Assembly (NCBI GenBank): GCA_017561205.1
Contig: JAFZDL010000105.1
Coordinates: forward strand, 1-64,000
Length of the DNA: 64,000 bases
From: Oscillospiraceae bacterium
GTDB lineage: Bacteria; Bacillota; Clostridia; Oscillospirales; Oscillospiraceae
Direction of reading: 5' to 3'
Shown here: one piece after another, positions 41,014 to 49,516 of the stretch
How the letters are laid out: every line of letters starts with the position of its first letter
Numbering within the stretch: the stretch's first letter is position 1
Made by a program: the position numbers and the translations under genes
The notes under the pieces: model-generated
Told to the model about the DNA's origin: nothing
Databases searched by the model: none
Seen by the model: the letters and a program-made list of their open reading frames with translations, nothing else

Positions 41014-41603
41014 TCCTCTACACTCCATTCAGGCTCTGCCTCAAATACAAATTTTTCTCCCTTATAAGGGAAACTGATCCGCCGGGAGAACAGCATAGGC
41101 TCTTTCCTTTCATCCCGGCTGCCATACTTATGATCGCCCACCAGTGGGAATCCCCGGCTGGAAAACTGCACCCGGATCTGGTGGCTTCTTCCGGTATAAA
41201 GCCGGATATGCACCAGGCTCTGCTCCCCGGCCTTTATGAGGCGATAGGCCAGCCGGGCGGCTTTCACCCCGGCTCTTTGCCGTTTCACCACGAAGACCTT
41301 ATTCTTCCGGCTGTCCTTAAAGAGCCAATCTTCCCAATCTCCCTCAGCAGGGGGCGTGCCGTGAACCATAGCCACATATTCTTTCACCATTTCGCCCTTT
41401 GCTATGGTAGCAGACAGGTCAGCGGCAGCCTTTTTGTTCCGGGCGAAAACCATCACGCCGCCCACATTTTTATCCAGTCGGTGCAAAGGAAAAATTTCTC
41501 CGCCCAAAGCTTCCCGAAGCGCCTCGGGCACTTGGCTCTCGGAATCCAGGCCCACGGGCTTCACGCACACCGCTATATCCCAATTCTCGAACAAAATCTC
41601 CAT
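41010..41603 (-). CDS. RluA-family pseudouridine synthase
   Basis: 197-aa enzyme converting uridine to pseudouridine in rRNA or tRNA. The catalytic motif HRLDKNVGGVMVFA (Asp of RLD) and the C-terminal RLYTGRSHQIRVQFSSRGFPLVGDHKYG are diagnostic. It lacks an S4 domain and is at the short end for the family, like RluA/TruC-type or YlyB-type single-domain members. First gene of a two-gene unit with the DMT exporter. Confidence 0.88.
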   Translation of the reverse strand: MEILFENWDIAVCVKPVGLDSESQVPEALREALGGEIFPLHRLDKNVGGVMVFARNKKAAADLSATIAKGEMVKEYVAMVHGTPPAEGDWEDWLFKDSRKNKVFVVKRQRAGVKAARLAYRLIKAGEQSLVHIRLYTGRSHQIRVQFSSRGFPLVGDHKYGSRDERKEPMLFSRRISFPYKGEKFVFEAEPEWSVEE

Positions 41604-41708
41604 ACCGCCAACTCCTTTTTCTACCAGTATAGCAGAGATTTTTTCATTGTCAAAAGAAATAGGATTTTATTGCAATTTTTCGCAGTTTCAGTATAATAAA
41701 AACATTAG

Positions 41709-41741
41709 AGATTGCCACGTCGCTATGCTCCTCGCAATGAC
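41709..41741. repeat. Short dispersed repeat (GATTGCCACGTCGC family)
   Basis: AGATTGCCACGTCGCTATGC followed by TCCTCGCAATGAC, closely matching 51195-51227 and 62821-62853. Located just before the ABC transporter gene. Confidence 0.75.
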
Positions 41742-41764
41742 GTGGTTGTTTGGGAGGATTTACT

Positions 41765-43516
41765 ATGACCACAAAAGATTATCAGAGGAAACGGCCTCTG
41801 TCCATTTTCCTCAGTTATTTTAAGAATCACAAAAAGCTGTTCCTGGTAGATGTGCTGTGCGCCTGCCTGATCGCCGGCGTGGACCTGGCGTTCCCGCTGA
41901 TCACCCGCAGCGCCCTTTACGATATGCTCCCCGGGCAGATGTACAAGACCTTCTTCATCGTGATGGGCGCAGTGGTTGTCTGCTACCTGCTCCGGTCGCT
42001 GCTTAACTACATCGTGACCTTCTTTGGCCATATGTTCGGCGTGCGGGTGGAGGCAGATATCCGCAAGGACCTGTTCGCTCATATGCAGACCCTCAGCTTT
42101 GATTTTTATGACCGTAACCGCACCGGCAAGCTCATGTCCCGGCTCACCTCCGACCTGTTTGAGTTGGTGGAGCTGGCCCACCACGGCCCAGAAGACTTGA
42201 TTACCTCCACCCTCACCATCATCGGCGCGCTGATCGTAATGGGCAGCGTCCAATGGCAGCTTGCGGTGATCGTGCTGCTAATGATCCCGTTGTTTCTCAC
42301 CATCGTGATGTGTATGCGCCAGCGGATGAGCCGGGCCTCCGCTCTTTCCAAGGAAACTATGGGCCACATCAACCAGGAGATCGAATCCAGCCTGTCCGGT
42401 GTCCGTACCGCCAAGGCCTTTGCCAATGAGCAGGCGGAAAGCCAGCGCTTCCACAATGCCAACGAGCGGTTTAAAACCGCCCGCCGGGATTTCTACAAGG
42501 CTATGGCCGTGTTCCACAGCTCCGTGGAGTTTTTCCTGTGCAGCCTCAATGTGGTGGTCATCGGCGTGGGCGGCTACTATGTAATGAAAGGCTCTATGGA
42601 CTACCGCGACTTGGTCACCTTCTGCCTGTATATCACCTCTTTCGTCGGCCCAATGCGGAAACTCTCCGGTTTCTCCGAGATGTTCGCCAACGGCTTTGCC
42701 GGCCTGAAGCGGTTTGTGGAGGTTATGCGTATGGAGCCTTCCGTGCAGGATAAGCCCGACGCACCCTCCCTGGAAAATGTAAAAGGCGCAATTTCCGTGA
42801 AAGACGTTTCCTTTGCCTATGACGGTGATCTGGACGTGCTGAAAAATGTCAGCTTAGAAGTAACCCCTGGCGAAACTGTGGCTATCGTAGGCCCCTCCGG
42901 CGGCGGTAAAACCACATTATGTCAACTGATCCCCCGGTTCTATGATGTGTCCTCCGGCTCTATCGCCATTGATGGACAGGACATCCGGGACGTGAACCAG
43001 TCTTCCATTCATAAGAATATCGGCATTGTCCAGCAGGAGGTTTTCCTGTTTGCCGATACGATTTTTGAGAACATCCGCTACGGCAAGCCCGATGCCACTA
43101 TGGAAGAAGTTATCGAGGCCGCTAAGAAAGCGGAGATTTACGAGGATATTCTGGCAATGCCCAATGGCTTTGAAACCTATGTGGGCGAGCGTGGCACGCT
43201 CCTTTCCGGCGGACAGAAACAGCGGGTGGCGATTGCCCGGATCTTCCTGAAGAATCCTCCGATTCTCATTTTGGACGAAGCAACTTCTGCCTTGGACTCC
43301 GTCACTGAGGCCAAGATCCAGCGGGCCTTCGATACCCTGTCCCAGGGCCGTACCACTTTGATCATTGCCCACCGCCTGTCCACCATCCGGGCCGCCCAGC
43401 GGATCGTGTCCATTGCTGACGGTGAGATCACCGAATGCGGCTCTCACGAGGAGCTGATGGCCCAGGGCGGTATCTATGCAAACCTGTACCAAACACAAAA
43501 TGCAAGTTTTGCGTAA
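41765..43516 (+). CDS. ABC exporter, fused membrane and ATPase domains
   Basis: 583-aa half-transporter of the MsbA/LmrA/MdlB type. Six membrane helices (about residues 15-300) are followed by a nucleotide-binding domain: Walker A GPSGGGKTT (about 378-386), Q-loop GIVQQEVFLF, signature LLSGGQKQR, Walker B ILILDEATSALD and switch His in IIAHRLST. It exports a lipid, drug or peptide; the substrate is unknown. It works as a homodimer or with an unlinked partner, since no second half is adjacent. ATG 41765 follows GGGAGG. Confidence 0.92.
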   Translation: MTTKDYQRKRPLSIFLSYFKNHKKLFLVDVLCACLIAGVDLAFPLITRSALYDMLPGQMYKTFFIVMGAVVVCYLLRSLLNYIVTFFGHMFGVRVEADIRKDLFAHMQTLSFDFYDRNRTGKLMSRLTSDLFELVELAHHGPEDLITSTLTIIGALIVMGSVQWQLAVIVLLMIPLFLTIVMCMRQRMSRASALSKETMGHINQEIESSLSGVRTAKAFANEQAESQRFHNANERFKTARRDFYKAMAVFHSSVEFFLCSLNVVVIGVGGYYVMKGSMDYRDLVTFCLYITSFVGPMRKLSGFSEMFANGFAGLKRFVEVMRMEPSVQDKPDAPSLENVKGAISVKDVSFAYDGDLDVLKNVSLEVTPGETVAIVGPSGGGKTTLCQLIPRFYDVSSGSIAIDGQDIRDVNQSSIHKNIGIVQQEVFLFADTIFENIRYGKPDATMEEVIEAAKKAEIYEDILAMPNGFETYVGERGTLLSGGQKQRVAIARIFLKNPPILILDEATSALDSVTEAKIQRAFDTLSQGRTTLIIAHRLSTIRAAQRIVSIADGEITECGSHEELMAQGGIYANLYQTQNASFA

Positions 43517-43523
43517 TTTCCCC

Positions 43524-43552
43524 TTGCTTTTTTTGAAAATATGGTGTATAGT
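43524..43552 (+). promoter_or_regulatory. Promoter upstream of structured repeat copy 1 and tRNA-Leu
   Basis: TTGCTT (43524-43529), a 17-bp spacer and TATAGT (43547-43552). The transcript would begin near GTAGTTAAAAACTAC, a small hairpin. Confidence 0.55.
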
Positions 43553-43576
43553 ATGCAGGTAGTTAAAAACTACCGC

Positions 43577-43756
43577 ACACCTGCCGGTGTGATGGGGAAC
43601 GAGGGAAGCGCCGCCTGTGGCGGGAGGAGCGACCCGAGTGAGTGGCAGCGGTCGACGAGGGACGAAGGCTTTTCAAAGCCAAGGACATTCGTCGGGCACC
43701 GCAACAGGAAAAACCCTATTGCACGGCACACATTATAACACCTGCCGGTGTGATGG
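43577..43756 (+). repeat. 19-bp direct repeats: duplicated tRNA-Leu 5' end
   Basis: ACACCTGCCGGTGTGATGG occurs at 43577-43595 and again at 43738-43756, where its last 13 bases are the true 5' end of tRNA-Leu. The structured repeat copy 1 lies between them, so the arrangement looks like an insertion with target duplication, or a decayed tandem tRNA. Confidence 0.8.
43594..43709 (+). repeat. Structured GC-rich repeat, copy 1
   Basis: GGGGAACGAGG, CGCCGCCTGTGGCGG hairpin, AGTGGCAGCGGTC, then GACGA...TCGTC enclosing GGCTTTTCAAAGCC, and the end GGGCACCGCAACAGGA. Compared with copies 2 and 3 the outer stem has a compensatory change (G-C to A-T). Confidence 0.8.
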
Positions 43757-43830
43757 AATTGGTAGACGTAGTGGACTCAAAATCCACCGATGGCGACATC
43801 GTGCCGGTTCGAGTCCGGCCACCGGCACCA
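43744..43830 (+). tRNA. tRNA-Leu(CAA)
   Basis: 87-nt type II tRNA with long variable arm and encoded CCA. Acceptor GCCGGTG / CACCGGC, anticodon stem-loop GTGGA-CTCAAAA-TCCAC with anticodon CAA, variable arm around CGATGGCGACATCG, T arm GCCGGTTCGAGTCCGGC. Reads the UUG codon. Confidence 0.97.
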
Positions 43831-43868
43831 AAATATGGGATACCCCAATGGGGTATCCCATATTTTTA
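43831..43868 (+). terminator. Terminator of tRNA-Leu
   Basis: AATATGGGATACCCC / GGGGTATCCCATATT followed by TTTAT directly after the CCA end. Confidence 0.85.
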
Positions 43869-43870
43869 TG

Positions 43871-44030
43871 GCCGGTGTTCGGCAAACTCGAACTTTGTTC
43901 GAGTTTGGGGAGCGAGGCGACCGCCGCCTGTGGCGGAAACAGGGAGCTGAGCGAGTGGCAGCGGTCGGCGAGGGACGAAGGCTTTTGAAAGCCGAGGACA
44001 TTCGCCGGGCACCGCAACAGGAACACCGGC
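43871..44030 (+). repeat. Structured GC-rich repeat, copy 2, with 10-bp terminal inverted repeats
   Basis: Bounded by GCCGGTGTTC (43871-43880) and GAACACCGGC (44021-44030), perfect inverted repeats. Inside: leading hairpin AACTCGAACTTTGTTCGAGTT, TGGGGAGCGAGG, CGACCGC/GCGGTCG around CGCC-GGCG, then GGCGA...TTCGCC enclosing GGCTTTTGAAAGCC, and GGGCACCGCAACAGGA. Confidence 0.8.
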
Positions 44031-44060
44031 ACCTATATTCCCCCATTTCTACAATTCCCC

Positions 44061-44089
44061 TTGCAACTTGCTAGAATTTATGATATACT
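44061..44089 (+). promoter_or_regulatory. Promoter of the CNNM/CorC-like pair
   Basis: TTGCAA (44061-44066), a 17-bp spacer and TATACT (44084-44089). Confidence 0.65.
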
Positions 44090-44177
44090 GTCAGTTAATG
44101 GGTGGAGTATGCCCTATTCCCCCTAAAAAACAGCGCTCCCCTGCGCTTTAAAAAAGGAAGGAGAACACATCCATATC

Positions 44178-45215
44178 ATGGACGGAGACAGTAGTAGTTG
44201 GTTATTATTCGCAGCTTTAATTCTCTTGATTCTTGGCGGCGGCTATTTTGCTGCAGCTGAAACGGCTTTCGCCTCAGTAAACCCCATTCACATCAAGCAG
44301 AGGGTTGAAAACGGTGAAAGAAAAGCCAAGCGGGCCCAGTATGTACTGGATCACTTCAATAAGGCCCTCTCCACTCTGCTCATCGGCAACAATGTCATGC
44401 ACATTTGCACAGCATCTTTGGCTACCTATCTGGTGGTGCAGGTGATGCAGCGCCCGGATCTCACCACTGCCAGCACCCTGGTAACTACCGTAGTGGTATT
44501 CCTGGTGGCAGAAATGATCCCCAAGCAGTTTGCAAAGGATTGCCCCGAGGCCACCGCTTTGGTCTTTGCACCCTCGCTTTCTTTGCTGATGAAGATTCTG
44601 ACTCCGGTTTCTGCATTCTTTGACGGACTTTCCATTTTCGTTTCCAAGTTCTTCAATGTAGCGCCGGAGCCTGTCATCACCGAGGACGAGCTGATCGAGG
44701 CCATCGATTCTTTGGCCGAGAACGAAGAAAGCACCCCCGAGCGACAGGAGCTTTTACACTCTGCGCTGAAATTCGACGATGCCATCGTGTTCGACATTAT
44801 GACCCCCCTGGATCAGGTGGAATGCGTAGAGATCGGTATGAAGCCGGAGGAAGTTTTGGAAATCGCCCGGGCTACCAAATATTCCAGACTGCCTGTTTAT
44901 AAATCCAACAAGGAAGACCTGGTTGGTCTTCTGAATATCCGAAACTATATCAAAGCTCATCTGGCTGCCCCCGGTACTGTAACCGTTTGGGAGCAGATGT
45001 ATCCGGCAATGACCATTGACGACAGCAAGAAGGTCGACGAGCTGTTTGACAAAATGAACCAAGCCAGAAAGCATATGTGCCTGGTAACAAACAGCGAGTA
45101 TAAGTATGTGGGCATTGTGACCATGGAAGATATCCTGGAGCAGTTGGTTGGCGAGATCTACGACGAAGCTGATGAAGTTCCCGCCGAACTGACCGGAGAG
45201 GAGACTGCCAAATGA
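44178..45215 (+). CDS. CNNM/HlyC-CorC-family membrane protein, short form
   Basis: 345-aa protein: DUF21/CNNM transmembrane domain (about 1-190, with GGYFAAAETAFASVNPIHIKQ) followed by a CBS pair (DIMTPLDQVECVEIGM and MCLVTNSEYKYVGIVTMEDILEQLVGEIYDE). Family members export magnesium or cobalt ions or support envelope ion homeostasis. The C-terminal CorC/HlyC transporter-associated domain present in the next gene is missing here. Stop and next start overlap (ATGA), so the two proteins are made together and may form a heterodimer. Confidence 0.87.
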   Translation: MDGDSSSWLLFAALILLILGGGYFAAAETAFASVNPIHIKQRVENGERKAKRAQYVLDHFNKALSTLLIGNNVMHICTASLATYLVVQVMQRPDLTTASTLVTTVVVFLVAEMIPKQFAKDCPEATALVFAPSLSLLMKILTPVSAFFDGLSIFVSKFFNVAPEPVITEDELIEAIDSLAENEESTPERQELLHSALKFDDAIVFDIMTPLDQVECVEIGMKPEEVLEIARATKYSRLPVYKSNKEDLVGLLNIRNYIKAHLAAPGTVTVWEQMYPAMTIDDSKKVDELFDKMNQARKHMCLVTNSEYKYVGIVTMEDILEQLVGEIYDEADEVPAELTGEETAK

Positions 45216-46477
45216 CGAGTTATATTTTGATTGCCTTCTTGCTGGTTTGTTCCGCATTTTTCTCCTCTACGGAAATCGCATTTGCCGCTGCCAACCCCTC
45301 CCGCTTGCGGAAAGCCGCAGAATCCGGCTCCAAAAACGGCAAGTGGGCCCTGCATATCAGCGAGCATTATAACAAAGCCCTTTGCACCATCCTCATTGGT
45401 AACAATCTGGTAAACATTGCCTCTTCTTCCGTTGCAACCGTGATTGCGCTGGAACTTGTGGGTGATGCAGGTGTGGCTGTTGCCACCGGTGTTATGACCG
45501 TGCTGCTGCTGATCTTTGGCGAAATCCTGCCCAAGCAGATGGCAAAACAGTTCTGCGACAAGTACGCGCTGTTCTCTGCGCCTCTGCTACACCTGCTGTG
45601 CAAAATCACCGCGCCCATCGTTTGGCTGTTTATGAAGCTGATCGCCCTGGTCTCCAAGATTTGGGCCAAAGCAAAAACAGACGATTCCATCACTTATGAC
45701 GATCTGATGACTATGGTGGAAATGGTCGAAGAAGAGGGTATCCTGGAAGAAGACAGCGTAGAACTGCTGCAGGCCGCCATTGAATTTGACGATATCGAAG
45801 TCCATAAGGTCATCACCCACCGGGTGAATATGACCGCCCTGGACATCAATGATCCTATCGAAGAGTCCATTCAGACAGCGCTAACCTCCGAGTATTCCCG
45901 CATTCCCGTGTACGAAGACAGCATCGATAATATCATCGGCATCCTGCCTGTGAATGTGCTGCTGAAGGAAATGCTGGACAACCCCACTCCGGATATCCGC
46001 GCTATGCTGACCGAGCCTTTGTTCGTTCCCCAGACCAAGAATCTGCCGGAAGTTCTGGATCAGATGCGCCGGACTAAGTTCCATTTGGCCGTCGTCACCG
46101 ACGATTACGGCGGAACACTGGGCATTGCCACCATGGAAGATATCCTAGAAGAGCTGGTTGGTGAGATCTGGGACGAGACCGACGAGATTGAGCCGGAGAT
46201 CGTGGAGCTGACCGAGGAAAATCTCCTGGTGGAAGGCGATATGCTGATGGTGGACTTCCTGGAGTACATTGAAGAGGAAGACCCGGAGCTGGATGGTGAC
46301 TTCTCCACCGTGAACGGCTGGGTTACCGAGGTTTTGAACAAGTACCCCGAGGTAAACGACACCTTCACCTACCGCAACTATCAAATCACCGTGCTGGAAG
46401 CCGAAAACCGCTGTGCTTCCAAGCTGCAGATCATTAAGTTGGAAAAATCCGAGGAAGAAGAATCCGAGGATGATTGA
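45212..46477 (+). CDS. CNNM/HlyC-CorC-family membrane protein, full length
   Basis: 421-aa paralogue of the preceding protein: DUF21 domain (FFSSTEIAFAAANPSRLRK near the start), CBS pair (VITHRVNMTALDINDPIEE, LAVVTDDYGGTLGIATMEDILEELVGEIWDE) and a C-terminal CorC_HlyC domain (VEGDMLMVDFLEYIEEEDPEL onward). The family mediates magnesium/divalent cation extrusion. A tandem, overlapping arrangement of two unequal members suggests a heteromeric transporter. Confidence 0.9.
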   Translation: MTSYILIAFLLVCSAFFSSTEIAFAAANPSRLRKAAESGSKNGKWALHISEHYNKALCTILIGNNLVNIASSSVATVIALELVGDAGVAVATGVMTVLLLIFGEILPKQMAKQFCDKYALFSAPLLHLLCKITAPIVWLFMKLIALVSKIWAKAKTDDSITYDDLMTMVEMVEEEGILEEDSVELLQAAIEFDDIEVHKVITHRVNMTALDINDPIEESIQTALTSEYSRIPVYEDSIDNIIGILPVNVLLKEMLDNPTPDIRAMLTEPLFVPQTKNLPEVLDQMRRTKFHLAVVTDDYGGTLGIATMEDILEELVGEIWDETDEIEPEIVELTEENLLVEGDMLMVDFLEYIEEEDPELDGDFSTVNGWVTEVLNKYPEVNDTFTYRNYQITVLEAENRCASKLQIIKLEKSEEEESEDD

Positions 46478-46482
46478 TAAGT

Positions 46483-46514
46483 AAAAAAGCAAGGCTCTTT
46501 CGAGCCTTGCTTTT
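46483..46514. terminator. Bidirectional terminator
   Basis: Stem AAAAGCAAGGCTC / GAGCCTTGCTTTT between convergent genes. Confidence 0.88.
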
Positions 46515-46518
46515 CTTT

Positions 46519-47349
46519 TTACTTCAGCATATTGATGAGGTCGCCCAAGGCGGTCTCAAATTTTGCGCCGTACCAATGGGTGGCATCGTCCTGGGAATTT
46601 TCAATACACTTGACTGTGTAGTCCGCAGCAATCTTAGCCGCGCCAAATACCGTCTTTTCGTTCATCAATGCGCCCACAAAGGCGGATGCATAAATATCGC
46701 CGGTGCCGTGGCAACCCTTGGCAATCTTATCGTGTTCGTAGTAATCGGTCTTGCCGTTCTCGCAAACCAGCACACCGGTCTTACCCTCAGCATAGCCCAC
46801 ACCGGTAAGCACCACAGTCTTTGCGCCCAAAGCCAGCAGTTTCTCTACCATGGTTGCAATATATGCCTCGTCATAGACTTCCTTATACTCCACACCGGTG
46901 AGGAAGCAAGCCTCGGTGATGTTGGGAATCAAAATATCCGCTGCGCCGCACAGCACCTTCATGCCCTCCACATATTCCATATCAAAGATGGAATACAGCT
47001 GGCCGTTGTCAGCCATGGCAGGGTCAACCACCCGGATACAATCGGCAGTGCCCATGGTTTCCAAGATATTTTTCACATAGCCGATCTGCTTAAGACTGCC
47101 CAAATAGCCGGTGTAAATGGCGCTGAACTTGATGCCTTCCTTCTGCCAATGGGCCTGAATAGCAGGCATATCGTCGGTCAGATCCCGGAACGTAAACCCG
47201 CTGAAGCCGGCAGTGTGGGTAGAAAGAACGGCAGAGGGCAGGATGCAGGTCTCCAACCCACAGGCGGACAGAATGGGCAGCGCCACCGTCAACGAGCATT
47301 GTCCCACGCAGGAAATATCCTGAATGGTGAGAATTTTTTTGTAAGCCAT
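46519..47349 (-). CDS. Pyridoxal/pyridoxamine kinase (PdxK/PdxY-like)
   Basis: 276-aa ribokinase-fold kinase that phosphorylates B6 vitamers in the salvage route to PLP. Features: start KILTIQDISCVGQCSLTVALP, STHTAGFSGF, DPAMADNGQLYSIF, ILIPNITEACFLTG, and the anion-hole/catalytic HGTGDIYASAFVGA with the base Asp. It is divergently transcribed from a MocR/PdxR-like regulator gene, which supports the B6 role. Confidence 0.9.
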   Translation of the reverse strand: MAYKKILTIQDISCVGQCSLTVALPILSACGLETCILPSAVLSTHTAGFSGFTFRDLTDDMPAIQAHWQKEGIKFSAIYTGYLGSLKQIGYVKNILETMGTADCIRVVDPAMADNGQLYSIFDMEYVEGMKVLCGAADILIPNITEACFLTGVEYKEVYDEAYIATMVEKLLALGAKTVVLTGVGYAEGKTGVLVCENGKTDYYEHDKIAKGCHGTGDIYASAFVGALMNEKTVFGAAKIAADYTVKCIENSQDDATHWYGAKFETALGDLINMLK

Positions 47350-47439
47350 ATTTCTTCTCCTTGCTATTTTGTTTTCCTTAGTTTATACTATAACTGATAA
47401 TATAAAAATACCCAAAACAGGAGAAATATATATAACCAG

Positions 47440-48516
47440 ATGAAGTATAAAGTTGATAAAGCAATCCGACCTGCCTACCTGCAGATCTACAACCAAATCA
47501 AGGAAGATATCATTTTCGGTGTGCTGGAACAGGGTAGTAAACTCCCCTCCAAGCGGCTGCTCTCAGACGAGTTAGGGGTCAGCACCATCACCGTGGAGCA
47601 CGCCTATGCCCTCCTCGGTGACGAAGGCTATATCGAACCCCGGGAGCGCAGCGGGTATTTCGTGATCTTTCAGCATAGTGACGGCTTTTCCGTAGGTGCA
47701 CCCGCCACAGCCGCCCCTCAGTACCATCCCACCCACAGCTACCCGGATTTTCCTTTCTCCGTGCTGAGTAAGACCATGCGGAACATTCTGTCTGTCTACG
47801 GTGAGCGGATTTTGGAGAAATCCCCCGGTGAGGGCTGCGAGGAATTGCGCAGCGCCCTTGCCCGGTACTTAGCACGAAACCGGGGTCTGAACGTCACCAC
47901 CGAGCAGATCGTCATCGGCTCCGGCGCAGAATATCTCTACGGCTTGATCATCGAGCTTTTGGGCCGCAACCGGGTCTACGGCATTGAAATGCCCTCCTAT
48001 GAGAAGATCGAGCAGGTTTACGGCGCGGCAGAAGTGGCTTTGGAGCATTTGCCTTTGTCCCGCGACGGCATCGACAGCGCCGCTCTGGCCGCCACCACCG
48101 CCACAGTTCTCCACACCACCCCCTACCGCAGCTTTCCCAGTGGTGTCACCGCCTCTGCCTCCAAGCGGTATGAGTATATCCGCTGGGCAGAAAGGGGCAG
48201 GTACATCATTGAGGACGATTTTGAGTCGGAGTTTTCCGTGTCCACCAAGGTTGAGGACACGCTGTTTTCCCTTTCCAAATCTGATAATGTAATCTACCTG
48301 AATTCCTTTTCGAAGACCATCTCCCCCGCCCTGCGTATCGGCTATATGGTGCTGCCCAAGGCGTTGGTGCCTGCATTCCGTGAAAAGCTGGGCTTTTACT
48401 CCTGCACCGTTCCTACTTTTGAGCAGCTGGTCATCGCATCGCTCCTTAACAGCGGCGACTTCGAACGTCACATCAACCGCGTCCGCAGAAAGCTAAGGAA
48501 GGCACAACAAGCTTAA
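47440..48516 (+). CDS. MocR/PdxR-like GntR-aminotransferase regulator, apparently C-terminally short
   Basis: 358-aa fusion of a GntR winged helix (about 1-75: LQIYNQIKEDIIFGVLEQGSKLPSKR then VSTITVEHAYALLGDEGYIE) and a fold-type I aminotransferase-like domain. The latter has IEDDFESEF for the pyridine-binding Asp and NSFSKTISPALRIGY for the PLP lysine. PdxR-type members sense PLP and control B6 genes; the divergent kinase gene fits. Typical members are about 450 aa or more; this one stops after RVRRKLRKAQQA, where a dispersed repeat begins 5 bp later, so the C-terminal small subdomain seems lost. Confidence 0.8.
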   Translation: MKYKVDKAIRPAYLQIYNQIKEDIIFGVLEQGSKLPSKRLLSDELGVSTITVEHAYALLGDEGYIEPRERSGYFVIFQHSDGFSVGAPATAAPQYHPTHSYPDFPFSVLSKTMRNILSVYGERILEKSPGEGCEELRSALARYLARNRGLNVTTEQIVIGSGAEYLYGLIIELLGRNRVYGIEMPSYEKIEQVYGAAEVALEHLPLSRDGIDSAALAATTATVLHTTPYRSFPSGVTASASKRYEYIRWAERGRYIIEDDFESEFSVSTKVEDTLFSLSKSDNVIYLNSFSKTISPALRIGYMVLPKALVPAFREKLGFYSCTVPTFEQLVIASLLNSGDFERHINRVRRKLRKAQQA

Positions 48517-48521
48517 ACTGC

Positions 48522-48638
48522 GTCATCCTGAGCGAGTGAAGCGAGTCGAAGGATCTTCCGACCAAACAACGATTGGCGTAGCTTGATACTGCGTAGATTC
48601 TTCGACTTCGCTCCTTTGTCGCTCCGCTCAGAATGACA
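48522..48638. repeat. Dispersed repeat GTCATCCTGAGCG...CAGAATGACA
   Basis: Bounded by GTCATCCTGAGCG and CGCTCAGAATGAC, imperfect inverted ends, with internal GAAGGATCTTC and GATTCTTCGACTTCG segments. This type of element is frequent between genes in gut Firmicutes. It starts just after the stop codon of the MocR-like gene. Confidence 0.75.
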
Positions 48639-48702
48639 GGGTTTCCCCTTGTGGGAGAGCCTTGTTACAGTCCAAAAGGCTGCTGGTCAAAAAAGAAAAG
48701 GC

Positions 48703-48730
48703 TTGACTTTTCGGGATAATGTGCTATAAT
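48703..48730 (+). promoter_or_regulatory. Promoter of tRNA-Val
   Basis: TTGACT (48703-48708), a 16-bp spacer and TATAAT (48725-48730). Confidence 0.8.
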
Positions 48731-48746
48731 CAATTCCGTTCCACAA

Positions 48747-48823
48747 GGAGGCTTAGCTCAGCTGGTTAGAGCGCCTGCTTCACACGCAGGAGGTCGATGG
48801 TTCGAGTCCATTAGTCTCCACCA
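48747..48823 (+). tRNA. tRNA-Val(CAC)
   Basis: 77 nt with encoded CCA. Acceptor GGAGGCT / AGTCTCC, D arm GCTCAGCTGGTTAGAGC, anticodon stem-loop CCTGC-TTCACAC-GCAGG with anticodon CAC, T arm GATGGTTCGAGTCCATT. Reads GUG. Confidence 0.97.
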
Positions 48824-48855
48824 AAAGTCCACCCAATGGGGTGGGCTTTTTTTGC
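48824..48855 (+). terminator. Terminator of tRNA-Val
   Basis: AAGTCCACCC / GGGTGGGCTT with T7. Confidence 0.8.
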
Positions 48856-48964
48856 ATTTCCAGCAAAATGCATTATAATAGAAAAACAAGTGAGACTTTT
48901 TGCGTCCTCATCCGTTTAATAAGTGAAAGGGCAAAATAGAACCTTTCGGAAAGGAGTGTGTCAT

Positions 48965-49516
48965 ATGGATAACGGTGCAAGTAGCTACCGCCGTTTTCTA
49001 AATGGCGACGACAAAGGCTTAGGCGAAATTGTACGAGATTATGCAGACGGCTTAACGCTTTATCTTAACGGCATTGTGAATAATATATCCCTTGCTGAAG
49101 AATTGATGGAAGAAACCTTCTTTCGGCTCATAACGAAGAAACCGAAGTTTCACCCCAAGCACACTTTCAAAACCTTTCTTTATACCATCGGGCGAAATGT
49201 GGCCATCGATCATCTCCGGCGGAAGAGGTCAGACGCATCCTACGACGATATAGAGAACTATATTCAAGACGAGTACGACCTGGAAAAGCTCTACATCATT
49301 GAGCAGCGGAAAATCACTGTACATAGGACGTTAAAAAAGCTAAACACCGACTATCGGCAAGTTCTTTGGCTGCTCTATTTTGACGGCTTAACCAATGCAG
49401 AGGCCGCAGCTGTTATGAAAAAGAATGCCCGTCAAATGAAGAATCTCGTTTACCGTGCCAAAAGCGCCTTGAAATCAGAACTTGATAAGGAGGGCTTTGT
49501 TTATGAAGAATTATGA
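48965..49516 (+). CDS. ECF-type RNA polymerase sigma factor
   Basis: 183-aa sigma-70 family protein without regions 1 and 3. Region 2: SLAEELMEETFFRLITKK followed by TFKTFLYTIGRNVAIDHLRRKRS. Region 4: LKKLNTDYRQVLWLLYFDGLTNAEAAAVMKKNARQMKNLVYRAKSALK, a clear helix-turn-helix. ATG 48965 has AAAGGAG 8 nt upstream. The following gene overlaps by 14 bp and encodes a one-helix membrane protein, as expected for an ECF sigma/anti-sigma pair. Confidence 0.9.
   Translation: MDNGASSYRRFLNGDDKGLGEIVRDYADGLTLYLNGIVNNISLAEELMEETFFRLITKKPKFHPKHTFKTFLYTIGRNVAIDHLRRKRSDASYDDIENYIQDEYDLEKLYIIEQRKITVHRTLKKLNTDYRQVLWLLYFDGLTNAEAAAVMKKNARQMKNLVYRAKSALKSELDKEGFVYEEL

Noticed and set aside
43642..44074. Several 90-120-codon frames across tRNA-Leu and the structured repeats
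   Set aside because: They read through a tRNA and hairpin repeats; coding is implausible.
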